A stretch of DNA of 64,000 nucleotides from Thermoactinomyces intermedius (GCF_016055025.1 NZ_JAECVW010000003.1); one strand, 5' to 3'. Shown: positions 34,782-43,410, counted from the first letter of the stretch. Translations and numbers: made by a program. The notes: a model not told the origin generated them from the letters alone.

Positions 34782-34857
34782 GCTGGAGTAGCTCAGCTGG
34801 CAGAGCACTTCACTCGTAATGAAGGGGTCGCAGGTTCGAATCCTGTCTCCAGCACCA
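34782..34857 (+). tRNA. tRNA-Thr (anticodon CGT)
   Basis: 76 nt, CCA encoded. Acceptor GCTGGAG/CTCCAGC; anticodon stem CTTCA/TGAAG, loop CTCGTAA, anticodon CGT, reading ACG. T-arm CAGG-TTCGAAT-CCTG. 15 nt after tmRNA, probably on the same transcript. Confidence 0.95.
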
Positions 34858-34862
34858 GATCA

Positions 34863-34888
34863 AACCTCTGCGGAATGCAGGGGTTTTT
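34863..34888 (+). terminator. tmRNA/tRNA-Thr terminator
   Basis: AACCTCTGC/GCAGGGGTT with one G-T pair (34863-34871 with 34877-34885), then TTTTG. Confidence 0.88.
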
Positions 34889-34974
34889 TGATTTTAAAGT
34901 GGTGGGGTGGGGAGAATGGAAAGTGGAAGAAGCGCTGAGTGACCAACCTGTCATGACACACCCGCCATTTTTGT

Positions 34975-35346
34975 TTATTTTCGCCAAAAAGTGGTGCAGT
35001 CCGCTTTGTCCGAAAGATTAAATTCGATGATCTTCTCAAGCAGAGCGTAATCCACCGGACGATCCCACGGGATGCGGATCAACTTTTTGGTATAGTCATA
35101 GCCGGCTTTGTCAATTTCTTCTTTGGCATGTTCGATCGCAACCTTTTCCGGTGCAACGGCAAGATGTTTTTTCGCGACGCTGAAACCGATAATAAAAGTT
35201 CCGTGATCCGTAAACATCGGTTGGTTCCATTTGATTACCGGTTGTAAGTTTGGGTATTTCTTTTTTACCCAAGAGAGAACTTCTTCCACTCTGGCCCGGT
35301 GTGACGGATCCGCTATTCCCGCTGTAAATTCACTAAAAACTTCCAT
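34975..35346 (-). CDS. DUF1801 iron-chaperone-like protein (YdhG type)
   Basis: 123 residues of the YdhG/Fra fold. Typical points: Y/F..FTAGIADPSHRARVEEVLSWVKKKYP, PVIKWNQPMFTDHGTFIIGFSVAKKHLAVAPE, and KKLIRIPWDRPVDYALLEKIIEFN. In B. subtilis YdhG (Fra) is a frataxin-like iron chaperone; most homologues are uncharacterised. ATG 35346 follows AAGGAGG. Single gene, convergent with tRNA-Thr. Confidence 0.85.
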   Translation of the reverse strand: MEVFSEFTAGIADPSHRARVEEVLSWVKKKYPNLQPVIKWNQPMFTDHGTFIIGFSVAKKHLAVAPEKVAIEHAKEEIDKAGYDYTKKLIRIPWDRPVDYALLEKIIEFNLSDKADCTTFWRK

Positions 35347-35522
35347 GTTCCATGCCTCCTTGAGAAAAAAGATACGTATTTTATTTTATCCTTTTCTTAA
35401 GGTCACTTGAATTAAACAAGTTGGTGGTTGGTGGATTCTCTTTTCATCGGGAAAAACTTTGACGCGTTTGTTATGAAACGGATTACGACATATACCTGAT
35501 CATCAAAAAAAGATGGGAGATT

Positions 35523-36101
35523 GTGGTATGCAACCGGTTTTTGAGCAATGGAAAACCACCATGGAAACGTGCGGATTGGCTTGTCGGCTCCACGGATGAA
35601 ACGGTTGTCCGGGAGCTTCGAGAGGCGTTGGGGTTGGATGAAGAACTGGCGGGTTGGTACAGGGAATGTGCCCCGCGGATGGGAGAGCTGGATTTTGGCG
35701 GAAATCCGGTTCAATTGTACGGTCCGGAGGAACTGATGGATTTGCAGATGAATTTCAGCCACGATCTGCAAAATATGAAAAGGGATCCGGAGTGGAAAAT
35801 CGATTGGATTGTGATTGCAGACAAAGGTCTCGATCCTTTGATCTACGACATGAAATCCAAAGGTGTGTATTATGCGCGACATGGCCAAAGAGATATTACA
35901 TTAAAAAGACTATCCCCTGATTTGAAAGGGTGGATCAAGGCGTTGGTTGTGCTGTGTGAGATTTGTTATTTAACGTATCATGGGCGGTTTGTGGACGAAA
36001 ACGGGGAGATATCCCCAAAGATCTTGCAAGAAATGAAAGAAAAATTAAATGCATTCCTGCCTGGTGAGTGCATTGGGAATTGGTGGTCTCTTCTGGAGTA
36101 A
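35523..36101 (+). CDS. SMI1/KNR4 (SUKH)-like protein, N-terminus uncertain
   Basis: 192 residues as read. The SUKH pattern is visible: VRELREALGLDEELAGWY, NPVQLYGPEELMDLQ, DWIVIADKGLDPLIYDMKSKGVYYARHGQ and a helical C-terminus ending in WWSLLE. SUKH proteins are often immunity partners of polymorphic or LXG toxins; no toxin gene is adjacent. The first 15 residues do not look natural, and an ATG at 35528 in another frame has a better ribosome site (GGGAG) and gives a plausible start (QPVFEQWKTTMETCG), so a frameshift near 35570-35600 is possible. Confidence 0.6.
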   Translation: MVCNRFLSNGKPPWKRADWLVGSTDETVVRELREALGLDEELAGWYRECAPRMGELDFGGNPVQLYGPEELMDLQMNFSHDLQNMKRDPEWKIDWIVIADKGLDPLIYDMKSKGVYYARHGQRDITLKRLSPDLKGWIKALVVLCEICYLTYHGRFVDENGEISPKILQEMKEKLNAFLPGECIGNWWSLLE

Positions 36102-36408
36102 AAGCCGGTCAAATGACGGTTTTCTGTCCGGCAAGATGGATGTCAGTGAGAGGTTGATTTATTGGAATGGTCCGGAACTTTCCCCGCAAGAGATCGTGGA
36201 AAAAGTTTTGATCATGGAACCGGTTGTGACACCTGCTCCGGGTGATGAAAAAGCATCAGAACCAAGGATGTCTCCTCGATGGAAGGAGTTTTTTTTGTAC
36301 GAAGCAGATGACACAAGATTGTTAACATCATGTGATGGAAGCATGTTAAAATGAATTTGTTTTAATAAATCTGTTATTTAAAAAAATTGAGGAGTGCGTG
36401 GGAAAGGA
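36102..36408. other. 307-bp gap, no supported gene
   Basis: A frame from ATG 36136 to 36354 encodes 72 residues with no good ribosome site, no family and low regularity; I do not call it. No clear promoter or terminator seen. Confidence 0.35.
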
Positions 36409-37629
36409 ATGGATAAGAGAGAAAGAGAGCATATGGGGAATGAAATTGATCCTGTGACTGTTGAGGATTTAAATGTAGTCAGACGAAGACGAAAGAGAAA
36501 GATTATACGCCTGGTGTCTTCTTTTCTCAGCGTGGTTTTGATTCCGGTGATCCTCACGGTTGTTCTCGCCGCTTATGAAGATGAGACCAATGAGTGGGTG
36601 CGCAGTTTGTTTGAAGGCGAAAAGAAAGAAACCTACATGGAAAGCTTGAAGCGATTAGCTTCCGAAGGGAACATGCCGGAGTACGAATGCGGCGCGTTGG
36701 GTTCCGGCATCACCGATGTACTCAATCGCTGCGGAGAACCGGTTGCGCGGTCAGACTCTTACGATGTCAGCTCGACTGTGACAAGTTTGTACTATCAGTA
36801 TGGGCACAGGTTGGTTACCCTCGACTTTGAAAATGACCGGTTGAAGGCGATCAAGGTGATGTATGATGCGAAGGAATCATTGTCTGTGGATGAAATGAAA
36901 CGGGTCTTTGGGACGCCCGTTGAAACGACGGAGAATCAATCGAATTTGAGATCGGATACGGTTTATTATAAATATCATTTATCCGTCTATGACTTGATGT
37001 TAAATTTTAACAAACAAACAGGGAAACTGGAAAATATCAATCTGGAGACCACAGAAAAGTACGGCTATACCGGTTCTCCGCGTACACAGTTGAAAACGGA
37101 AGTTCATCCGGTTGAGCAAGCAAAGAAAATTTCCGCTGACGGTGGCGTGAAGACGGCCAAACAATTGCATGATTGGATCAGCCGGGGCGATTTGGGTAAT
37201 TATGATTGCGGACCGCTGGGGACCGCTTATCATGATGTTTTAACCGGAAAATGCGGGACTTATATGAATAATTTATTTCATAAAAAGGTGAACCAACAAA
37301 ATAAGGAAAAGTTATTGAGCTATCAATTTAAAGACAGGGAAATACAGCTTAAATTTTATAATGACGTTTTAACATCCATATCTGTCCGGGAATTTGAAAA
37401 TTCCATACCGGTGACAAAAGATGACATTATTCAGGTTTTTGGCAAGCCGGTTCCGAAGAAAAAACCGGCCGTCGACTTCGGGGTTGAGATTGAGAGTTTA
37501 ACTTATCAAATCAACGGGAACAAAATTCAACTGTTCTTCGATGAAGAAGGCAAAATCGATTATGTGTGGCTTTTTAAAGATGGCTTGTATGATGAAGAAT
37601 TCGGCTTTTTGTTACCGCAAAAAAAATGA
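36409..37629 (+). CDS. Membrane-anchored protein with two YjgB/DUF4309-like repeats
   Basis: 406 residues. Cytoplasmic N-terminus with basic RRRRKRK, one membrane helix at about residues 35-57 (LVSSFLSVVLIPVILTVVL), then an extracellular part with two related units. Each begins with a Y-C-G motif (EYECGALGSGITDVLNRCGEP; NYDCGPLGTAYHDVLTGKCG) and continues through strands to a G.P turn (VFGTPVE; VFGKPVP). The second unit carries five matching points, so I infer an internal duplication. Two Cys per unit could form disulfides. Start ATG 36409 has a weak ribosome site; ATG 36433 is an alternative. Function unknown. A good terminator follows. Confidence 0.65.
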   Translation: MDKREREHMGNEIDPVTVEDLNVVRRRRKRKIIRLVSSFLSVVLIPVILTVVLAAYEDETNEWVRSLFEGEKKETYMESLKRLASEGNMPEYECGALGSGITDVLNRCGEPVARSDSYDVSSTVTSLYYQYGHRLVTLDFENDRLKAIKVMYDAKESLSVDEMKRVFGTPVETTENQSNLRSDTVYYKYHLSVYDLMLNFNKQTGKLENINLETTEKYGYTGSPRTQLKTEVHPVEQAKKISADGGVKTAKQLHDWISRGDLGNYDCGPLGTAYHDVLTGKCGTYMNNLFHKKVNQQNKEKLLSYQFKDREIQLKFYNDVLTSISVREFENSIPVTKDDIIQVFGKPVPKKKPAVDFGVEIESLTYQINGNKIQLFFDEEGKIDYVWLFKDGLYDEEFGFLLPQKK

Positions 37630-37634
37630 CCGGA

Positions 37635-37671
37635 CAAAAAAGCCCTGCACCGGATGTATGCAGGGCTTTTG
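37635..37671 (+). terminator. Intrinsic terminator
   Basis: 11-bp stem AAAGCCCTGCA/TGCAGGGCTTT (37639-37649 with 37659-37669) followed by TG; A-rich before. Confidence 0.8.
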
Positions 37672-37757
37672 TCACGGCGGTGAAGCGGGGCCGTTTATTT
37701 GTTACAATACATATGGATGAAGTCAAATTGCAGGATGCATCAGAGGGGGAACTTTGT

Positions 37758-38336
37758 TTGCGTTTAGTCGTTGGAATCACAGGTGCGACCGGAGCCATCT
37801 TCGGGATCCGATTGTTGGAATTTTTGCGGGAAACGGGTACGGAAACCCATTTGATTTTATCCAAATGGGGAAGAGCGAACATTGAATTGGAAACGGATTA
37901 CACGGTTCCGCAAGTGGAAGCGTTGGCGACAGTCTGCCATTCATCACAAAATCTGGCCGCATCGGTTTCCAGCGGTTCTTTTCGTGTCGATGGGATGGTG
38001 ATTGCACCTTGCAGTATGAAAACATTGGCCTCGATCCGGGCCGGGCTTGCGGACAATCTGGTGACCCGGGCGGCGGACGTGGTTTTAAAGGAACGGAAGA
38101 AATTGGTCTTATTAACCCGGGAAATGCCACTGAATGACATTCACTTGGAAAACATGCTGGCCCTGTCGCGCATGGGTGCAACGATTTTGCCGCCGGTACC
38201 GGCATTTTACAACCATCCGCAAACGATCGATGATATTGTGGATCATGTGGTCGTGCGCACGTTGGATCAATTCGGGATCGAGGTGAGAAAAGTCAGACGC
38301 TGGCAGGGGATTGAAACGGGAAAAGACCGAAGCTGA
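37758..38336 (+). CDS. ubiX: Flavin prenyltransferase, UbiX family
   Basis: Makes prenylated FMN, the cofactor of UbiD decarboxylases, from FMN and dimethylallyl phosphate. 192 residues. RLVVGITGATGAIFGIRLLE binds FMN; ASVSSGSFRVDGMVIAPCSMKTLASIRAGLADNL and RREMPL-like LLTREMPLNDIHLENMLALSRMGATILPPVPAFY are diagnostic. TTG 37758 is 8 bp after GAGGGGG; ATG 37713 would add 15 residues. No UbiD is adjacent, so the client enzyme is elsewhere. Confidence 0.9.
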   Translation: MRLVVGITGATGAIFGIRLLEFLRETGTETHLILSKWGRANIELETDYTVPQVEALATVCHSSQNLAASVSSGSFRVDGMVIAPCSMKTLASIRAGLADNLVTRAADVVLKERKKLVLLTREMPLNDIHLENMLALSRMGATILPPVPAFYNHPQTIDDIVDHVVVRTLDQFGIEVRKVRRWQGIETGKDRS

Positions 38337-38366
38337 AGCCTGGAGGAAGAAGGCCGGGCTTTTTTA
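38336..38366 (+). terminator. ubiX terminator
   Basis: AAGCCTGG/CCGGGCTT with a G-T pair (38336-38343 with 38354-38361) then TTTTTATTTTTT. Confidence 0.85.
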
Positions 38367-38446
38367 TTTTTTCCCAAAGCCGGGTTCATTCATGGTAAAA
38401 TGAAGAGAAACATGTTTATCCTTACGAAAAGACCGGAGGTTTTTGA

Positions 38447-39109
38447 ATGAAATTTTTTAAAATGAGGGAACCCGTCAATACCTGGACGCATTTCATTACG
38501 TTTTTGGCGGCTGTCATCGGGCTTTTTTTCCTGATCGGTATCAGTTGGCCCGATCCCTCGACGCTGGTGACGATGACGATTTACGGTGTAAGTGTGATTT
38601 TGCTGTATGGCGCCAGTTCTTTGTACCATTGGGTTGTGACGACTCCCGAAAAAGAATTGATCTTCAGGAAAATGGACCATTGCGCCATTTATTTGTTGAT
38701 CGCCGGTTCGTACACTCCGGTCTTTTATTATGGCCTGGACGGAACTTTTCAATGGGTGATGCTTAGCTGTGTATGGGGATTGTCGGTTCTCGGCATCGTA
38801 CTGAAGCTGTTTTTCATGCACGTTCCGCGTTATGTTTCGACTACATTTTACCTGACTTTGGGATGGATCGCCGTGGTTCCGTTTGTTAAATTGGTTCATG
38901 CCCTGCCAACCGGTGCGATCTTGTTGATGGTTTTGGGAGGGGTGTTTTATACCGTCGGAGCTGTCATCTATGCGACCAAATGGCCGGATTTCTTTCCGGG
39001 CAAATTGGGTTTTCATGAAATATTTCACTTGTTTATTATGGCCGGCACCGTTGTTCATTTTGCAATGATGGTGATATACATTTTGCCGATCGGATTGGGA
39101 AATGCATGA
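38447..39109 (+). CDS. PAQR / hemolysin III family membrane protein
   Basis: 220 residues with seven membrane helices. Family motifs: EPVNTWTHFITFLAAVIGL, SSLYHW, KMDHCAIYLLIAGSYTPV and the C-terminal GFHEIFHLFIMAGTVVHFAMM with the conserved His ligands of the zinc-dependent PAQR hydrolase-like core. Bacterial members affect membrane fluidity in some species; the activity is not proven. ATG 38447 has GACCGGAGG upstream. Flanked by terminators. Confidence 0.9.
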   Translation: MKFFKMREPVNTWTHFITFLAAVIGLFFLIGISWPDPSTLVTMTIYGVSVILLYGASSLYHWVVTTPEKELIFRKMDHCAIYLLIAGSYTPVFYYGLDGTFQWVMLSCVWGLSVLGIVLKLFFMHVPRYVSTTFYLTLGWIAVVPFVKLVHALPTGAILLMVLGGVFYTVGAVIYATKWPDFFPGKLGFHEIFHLFIMAGTVVHFAMMVIYILPIGLGNA

Positions 39110-39124
39110 TTCCGGTGGAGTTTG

Positions 39125-39168
39125 GCTGACCGGCAGGTTCCGTTCGGACTTGCTGGTCAGCTTTTCTT
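39125..39168 (+). terminator. Terminator after the PAQR gene
   Basis: GCTGACCGGCA/TGCTGGTCAGC with one G-T pair (39125-39135 with 39151-39161), T-rich tail TTTTCTTCTC. Confidence 0.75.
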
Positions 39169-39284
39169 CTCGGAAAGCGGCAAGTTCCTGCTTCAAAAAC
39201 GCCATTATTTTTATATTATAATTGTATAGCAAAATAAAAGAATATATTATTTGTTTTAAATGTTAATAAAGGAGGCGAAAAGAC

Positions 39285-40790
39285 ATGGTGATTGGTGATT
39301 TGCTGAACAGCCGGGCGGAACTGTCCCCGCACTTGGAAGCACTCATTTATAACGGCGAGCGCCTTACTTTCCGCGAATACAAGCAGAAAGTGAACCAGCT
39401 GGCCAATTATTTGCTGAGTCTCAACGTGAAACATGGAGACCGTGTTGCCATGCTTTGTAAAAATACATACGCATTTCCGATCATATACTTAGCGGCAGCC
39501 AAAATCGGCGCGGTTACGGTTCCTGTGAATTGCCGGTTAAAACCGGTTGAGGTTCAGTATATTTTAAAAGACTGTCAAGCCAAGGTTTTATTATATGATG
39601 AAGATTTCAAAGACAGCCTGGAGATGCTTCCGGATTGTGTGGAGAAAGTGATCTGCGTTTTTCAAGGTGAACGGGCGTCGGAGCAATTCAACAGCATTTT
39701 TTATACTGAATCGGATGAAGAACCCAACGTGGAAGTCCATAAAAACGATATTGCCACCATTATTTACACTTCCGGAACCACCGGAAACCCCAAAGGGGTG
39801 ATCAGTACACACGCCAATGTGTATGCGGCGGGATTGGCCAATGTGAACACGTTGGATCTTCGCAAGGCCGACCGTTTTTTGTTTGTGACACCGCTTTTTC
39901 ATATCAGCGGCATGATGTTTATCATCAATTCACTGATCCGGGGAATGGCCTTGGTGATCGCATCCAATTTTACTCCTTCCCAACTGTGGAACCTGATTGA
40001 TGAAGAGAAGATCACCGGGATGATGTCGGTGCCGTCGATGTTGCCCTTTATGTTGGAAATGTTGAAGACTATCGATAGGGACATTTTTTCTTTGCGAGGA
40101 ATTGTTTGCGGCGGTTCCTTGGTGCCGGAAAATTACATCAAGGCTTTTCACGATTTGGGATTTGCCGTGATCCAGGTTTACGGAGCCACCGAATTCACCG
40201 GTGCCGCCACCTATTTCTTGCCGGAGATGGACATCAACCGCTGTCATTCTGTCGGGAAAGGATTATACCTGACGGAAATCAAAATCATCGATCCGTTGAC
40301 AGGGGTGGAGTGTGCTCCCGGAGAAATCGGGGAAATCTTGGTGCGCGGGGATCAGGTGTTTGCCGGCTATTGGAATAATCCGGAGGAAACGGCAAAGGTA
40401 TTGAAGAACGGATGGTACCACACGCAAGATTTGGGACGGATGGATGAAGAAGGGTATTTGTATGTGATCGACCGTCTCCGCGACATGATCGTTTGTGGCG
40501 GGGAAAAAGTGTTCCCGGCCCAAGTGGAAGCCGTGCTTCTGCAAATGGAAGGAATCGCGGAGGTGGCCGTCGTGGGGGTCAAGCATCCGGTTTGGGGAGA
40601 ATTGCCCCGGGCATACATTGTGAAAGCGGAAGGCCATGATATCACCAAGGACGAAGTGATTCGTCATGCGCGTGAAAACCTGGCGGATTACAAGTTGATC
40701 GATGTGGAGTTTATCGAGGAGCTTCCCAAAAACAGCATGGGGAAAGTTTTAAAATATGTATTGCGTGAGTATGCTTCCCGTGCCAATTAA
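39285..40790 (+). CDS. Acyl-CoA synthetase (AMP-forming)
   Basis: 501 residues of the ANL superfamily, probably activating a fatty or other carboxylic acid to its CoA ester via acyl-AMP. P-loop YTSGTTGNPKGV, VYGATEFTG (adenine/acid pocket), GWYHTQDLGRMDEEGYLYVIDR and the hinge RDMIVCGGEKVFPAQVE, C-terminal catalytic Lys in PKNSMGKVLK. Similar to MenE/FadD-like short proteins; menaquinone role is unlikely without men neighbours. ATG 39285 follows AAAGGAGG. Substrate unknown. Single gene unit. Confidence 0.88.
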   Translation: MVIGDLLNSRAELSPHLEALIYNGERLTFREYKQKVNQLANYLLSLNVKHGDRVAMLCKNTYAFPIIYLAAAKIGAVTVPVNCRLKPVEVQYILKDCQAKVLLYDEDFKDSLEMLPDCVEKVICVFQGERASEQFNSIFYTESDEEPNVEVHKNDIATIIYTSGTTGNPKGVISTHANVYAAGLANVNTLDLRKADRFLFVTPLFHISGMMFIINSLIRGMALVIASNFTPSQLWNLIDEEKITGMMSVPSMLPFMLEMLKTIDRDIFSLRGIVCGGSLVPENYIKAFHDLGFAVIQVYGATEFTGAATYFLPEMDINRCHSVGKGLYLTEIKIIDPLTGVECAPGEIGEILVRGDQVFAGYWNNPEETAKVLKNGWYHTQDLGRMDEEGYLYVIDRLRDMIVCGGEKVFPAQVEAVLLQMEGIAEVAVVGVKHPVWGELPRAYIVKAEGHDITKDEVIRHARENLADYKLIDVEFIEELPKNSMGKVLKYVLREYASRAN

Positions 40791-40794
40791 CCTC

Positions 40795-40838
40795 CAAGGA
40801 CGGTTATCTGATCGGGTTAACCGTCCTTGAATGTTTTT
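40795..40838 (+). terminator. Terminator after the acyl-CoA synthetase gene
   Basis: Perfect 12-bp stem CAAGGACGGTTA/TAACCGTCCTTG (40795-40806 with 40818-40829), then AATGTTTTT. Confidence 0.85.
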
Positions 40839-40916
40839 CAGGAGAAGTGTCCTGCAAGGGAGGAATATTCAAAATAATAGATCTATTTTTTAGGAAATAA
40901 ATTTTAAAGAAAAGAC

Positions 40917-40945
40917 TTTACAAACATATGTTCGTAATTTAAAAT
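40917..40945 (+). promoter_or_regulatory. Promoter of the coiled-coil gene
   Basis: TTTACA (40917-40922), 17 bp, TAAAAT (40940-40945). The LexA box lies in the spacer, so bound LexA would block RNA polymerase. Confidence 0.75.
40921..40934. promoter_or_regulatory. LexA (DinR) SOS box
   Basis: Minus strand reads CGAACATATGTTTG, the common Gram-positive LexA form CGAACNNNNGTTYG. The site is within the promoter spacer of the coiled-coil gene. Confidence 0.8.
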
Positions 40946-40979
40946 AGAATTATCATCACTGGAAAAAAGGGGAGCAATC

Positions 40980-42038
40980 ATGAGCAAGAAAATCACTGAA
41001 AGAGATACAAAAGCGACCATTTTAAAAGCGCTTCGTGAAGCAGAAAAGAAAATTGCGGAACTGGAAAAAGGAAAATTGGATGCAGCCAAAGAGGCGAAAA
41101 AGAAGAAAGAAGCCGAAATCACCAACAAAGCCGATCGATTGATGGAAGGAAACATCGAGGGAAAAATCACTGATTTATCCAAATCCGTTGTTCAGCTGCT
41201 GACGAAAATCGACAGTGATTTAAAAGAACAGACCAAGAACCTGCAGACGGTCAAAGAAGCCATTGCCATCAAAGAAGCCGAACTCAAAGAACTGTTTGAT
41301 ATCGAGAAACAGGCGCACACCCTTGCGGGATTGGTCAATGCTCATCAGGAACTGAAATTATCCCAAGAGAAAGAATTGGCCGAAGAGAAGGAAAAGGCGA
41401 CCAACGAACTGGAAGAGATCAAAAAGCAAATCGAGATTGCACGCAAAGAGTACCAAACCATGCTGAAAGAGCAAAAAGAAGCATTGGAATTGCAGAAAAA
41501 AAGAGGCGAAGAAGAATTCAAATACGAATTTGCCCGCCAGAAAAAACAATCATATGACCAGTTGGAAGATGAACTGGCGAGCAAGCGGAAAGAGTTTGAA
41601 GCGGAAGTCGAAAAAACGACGAAAGAACTGGACGCTTATAAAGCCCAATTGGATGAACGTGAAGAAAAGCTCGTGAAACGGGAAGAGAAAATGAAAGAGT
41701 TGGAAGAGGAAGTGGCTTCCATCCCGGACAAAATCGCGGAAGTGAAAAAAGAAGCGAAGGAAAAAGCGGACGCAGAGATGAAAAAAGTATTGGCCATCCG
41801 CGAAGCCGCCTTCAAAAAAGAAGTGGAAGCGGACAAAAAGATCCTTGAAACCGAATGCGAAAACCTCAAAAAGCAACTGCAAGCATCCCACGAAACGATT
41901 TCCGAACTGCAGAACAAGCTGGATGAAGCCTATAAGCGCATTCAGGAAATGGGGATCCAAATGGTTTCCAGTTCCAATGAGTCCAAAACCTTCGATAAAA
42001 TCGCCGCCCTCGTGTCAGAGAAAAATCATTCAAAATAA
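40980..42038 (+). CDS. Long coiled-coil protein, probably SOS-induced
   Basis: 352 residues, almost wholly helical and rich in Lys and Glu, with heptad patterns from about residue 18 to 330 and only a short break near 75-125 (LSKSVVQLLTKIDSDL, AHTLAGLVNAHQELKL). No signal peptide, membrane helix, P-loop, SMC hinge or Cys. So it is a cytoplasmic rod-like protein and not a complete SMC or RecN. ATG 40980 follows AAAAGGGGAGC. The promoter carries a LexA box, and DNA polymerase IV is the convergent neighbour 8 bp beyond its stop. A role in DNA damage response is inferred from regulation only; I recognise no family. Confidence 0.8.
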   Translation: MSKKITERDTKATILKALREAEKKIAELEKGKLDAAKEAKKKKEAEITNKADRLMEGNIEGKITDLSKSVVQLLTKIDSDLKEQTKNLQTVKEAIAIKEAELKELFDIEKQAHTLAGLVNAHQELKLSQEKELAEEKEKATNELEEIKKQIEIARKEYQTMLKEQKEALELQKKRGEEEFKYEFARQKKQSYDQLEDELASKRKEFEAEVEKTTKELDAYKAQLDEREEKLVKREEKMKELEEEVASIPDKIAEVKKEAKEKADAEMKKVLAIREAAFKKEVEADKKILETECENLKKQLQASHETISELQNKLDEAYKRIQEMGIQMVSSSNESKTFDKIAALVSEKNHSK

Positions 42039-42046
42039 AACCGGAC

Positions 42047-43099
42047 TTAAACCCATTCCTCCCCCAAAGGCAATACTAGTTGTTCATACATATCGGAAGA
42101 CGGCTCAACAAAATTGGACAGCGACACCCCGACCAACCGGACGCCGGCTGTATAATCAAAGGCATCCAGCAACTCCTCCAAAACTTTGGACCAGTCGGCG
42201 CCCGGTTTTGTTGTTCGTTGCTTGGAATGCATTGTAAAATCAGCGTATTTGATTTTCAGGGTGAGGGTTTGCGGCCGGATTTTTTTCTTTTTCAGTTTTT
42301 GCTCGGTCTCCGCGAGAAGGCCGTGGGCGATCCGGGAGATTTCCTCCCTGTCATACAAGTCTGAAGGCAAGGTGATTTCCCGGCCGTGGGATTTCGGGGA
42401 ACGATCGGTGACTATATCGCGGTCATCCTGTCCGCGGGCGCGGTAATATAAATCATGCCCAAACTTGCCAAACATCGCCGTCACTTCTTCCAAAGACAAG
42501 CGCCAGAAATCACGGACCGTTTCCACTCCCATGGCGCGCAAACGCTTTTGTGATTTTTTTCCGATCCCGTGCAAAGCGCCGATCGGCAAATCTTTTAACA
42601 CCGCCATGGCTTGTCCGGGCCGTATGATGACAAAGGCATCCGGCTTTTTTAAGTCACTGGCGATTTTGGCCATGGATTTGTTGTAGGAAAGGCCGATGCT
42701 GCATGTAAGCCCGGTTTCCTCCCGGATACGCCGCTTGATTTCGCGTGCGACGGGAACGGCATTGTCATAATGGGAGACATCCAGATAGGCTTCATCCAAT
42801 CCGACGGTTTCGAAGCGGTCGCTGTATTCGGTGTAGATGTTCCGTACTTGACGGGATTTTTCCCGGTAGCGTTCATACCTTACCGGCAAGAAAATGCCTT
42901 TTGGACACAGTTTCCGGGCTTTGGCGGTCGGCATGGCCGAGTGGATGCCGTATTTCCTGGCTTCATAGCTGCAGGTGGAAACCACACCGCGGCTCTTCAG
43001 TCCGCCGACAATGACGGGTTTTCCCCGCAGTTCAGGGTAATCCAGTTGTTCCACGCTGGCAAAAAAGGCATCCAAATCCAGATGCAAGATTTTTTTCAT
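42047..43099 (-). CDS. dinB: DNA polymerase IV
   Basis: Y-family translesion polymerase, 350 residues. Catalytic acidic residues: Asp8 in HLDLDAFFASVE and the Asp-Glu pair in VGLDEAYLDVS. Also VGG..SRGVVSTCSYEARKYGIHSAMP, SYNKSMAKIASDLKKP and the HhH element LHGIGKKSQKRL. The C-terminus EQLVLPL resembles a beta-clamp binding motif. ATG 43099 follows AAGGTGAAAG; the upstream extension is not family-like. I see no good LexA box upstream of this gene. Convergent with the coiled-coil gene. Confidence 0.95.
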   Translation of the reverse strand: MKKILHLDLDAFFASVEQLDYPELRGKPVIVGGLKSRGVVSTCSYEARKYGIHSAMPTAKARKLCPKGIFLPVRYERYREKSRQVRNIYTEYSDRFETVGLDEAYLDVSHYDNAVPVAREIKRRIREETGLTCSIGLSYNKSMAKIASDLKKPDAFVIIRPGQAMAVLKDLPIGALHGIGKKSQKRLRAMGVETVRDFWRLSLEEVTAMFGKFGHDLYYRARGQDDRDIVTDRSPKSHGREITLPSDLYDREEISRIAHGLLAETEQKLKKKKIRPQTLTLKIKYADFTMHSKQRTTKPGADWSKVLEELLDAFDYTAGVRLVGVSLSNFVEPSSDMYEQLVLPLGEEWV

Positions 43100-43333
43100 G
43101 GTGCTTTCACCTTCTGTGCAAACCGCAGTGAATGAAATCAAAAGGGTTTCTCGTCTGCCATTCGTGTTGTTTTCCCGGTGTTTTGTCATGGTTATTATAC
43201 CAAAAGACATGAGCAGTCATCATTTCAAAACAATGGAAAATTTAAAATCATCCGATAAAAAGGTTTCTTGTAGTTTGGGGTTTTGATAAAATTTTTGTTT
43301 GTGAATTTTAAAAATTCCGTCTGGAGGGATTGG

Positions 43334-43390
43334 ATGAGAAAATTCACTGCCGTCGCTTTTTCTTTGATCACCGTGTTCAGCATGTCTTGA
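43334..43390 (+). CDS. Putative 18-residue hydrophobic peptide
   Basis: ATG 43334, preceded at 9 bp by GGAGGG, encodes MRKFTAVAFSLITVFSMS and then TGA. It has the build of a short membrane or signal-type peptide: two basic residues then a hydrophobic helix. An intrinsic terminator follows at 43411. It may be a leader peptide, a type I toxin-like peptide, or what remains of a truncated exported protein. Conservation would decide; nothing in the sequence fixes it. Confidence 0.4.
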   Translation: MRKFTAVAFSLITVFSMS

Positions 43391-43410
43391 CCAAGGTCAT
43401 GAGTGAGGGG

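Noticed and set aside
36136..36354. 72-codon frame between the SUKH-like and the two-repeat gene
   Set aside because: No ribosome site, no recognisable pattern, and composition unlike nearby genes; may be remnant DNA.
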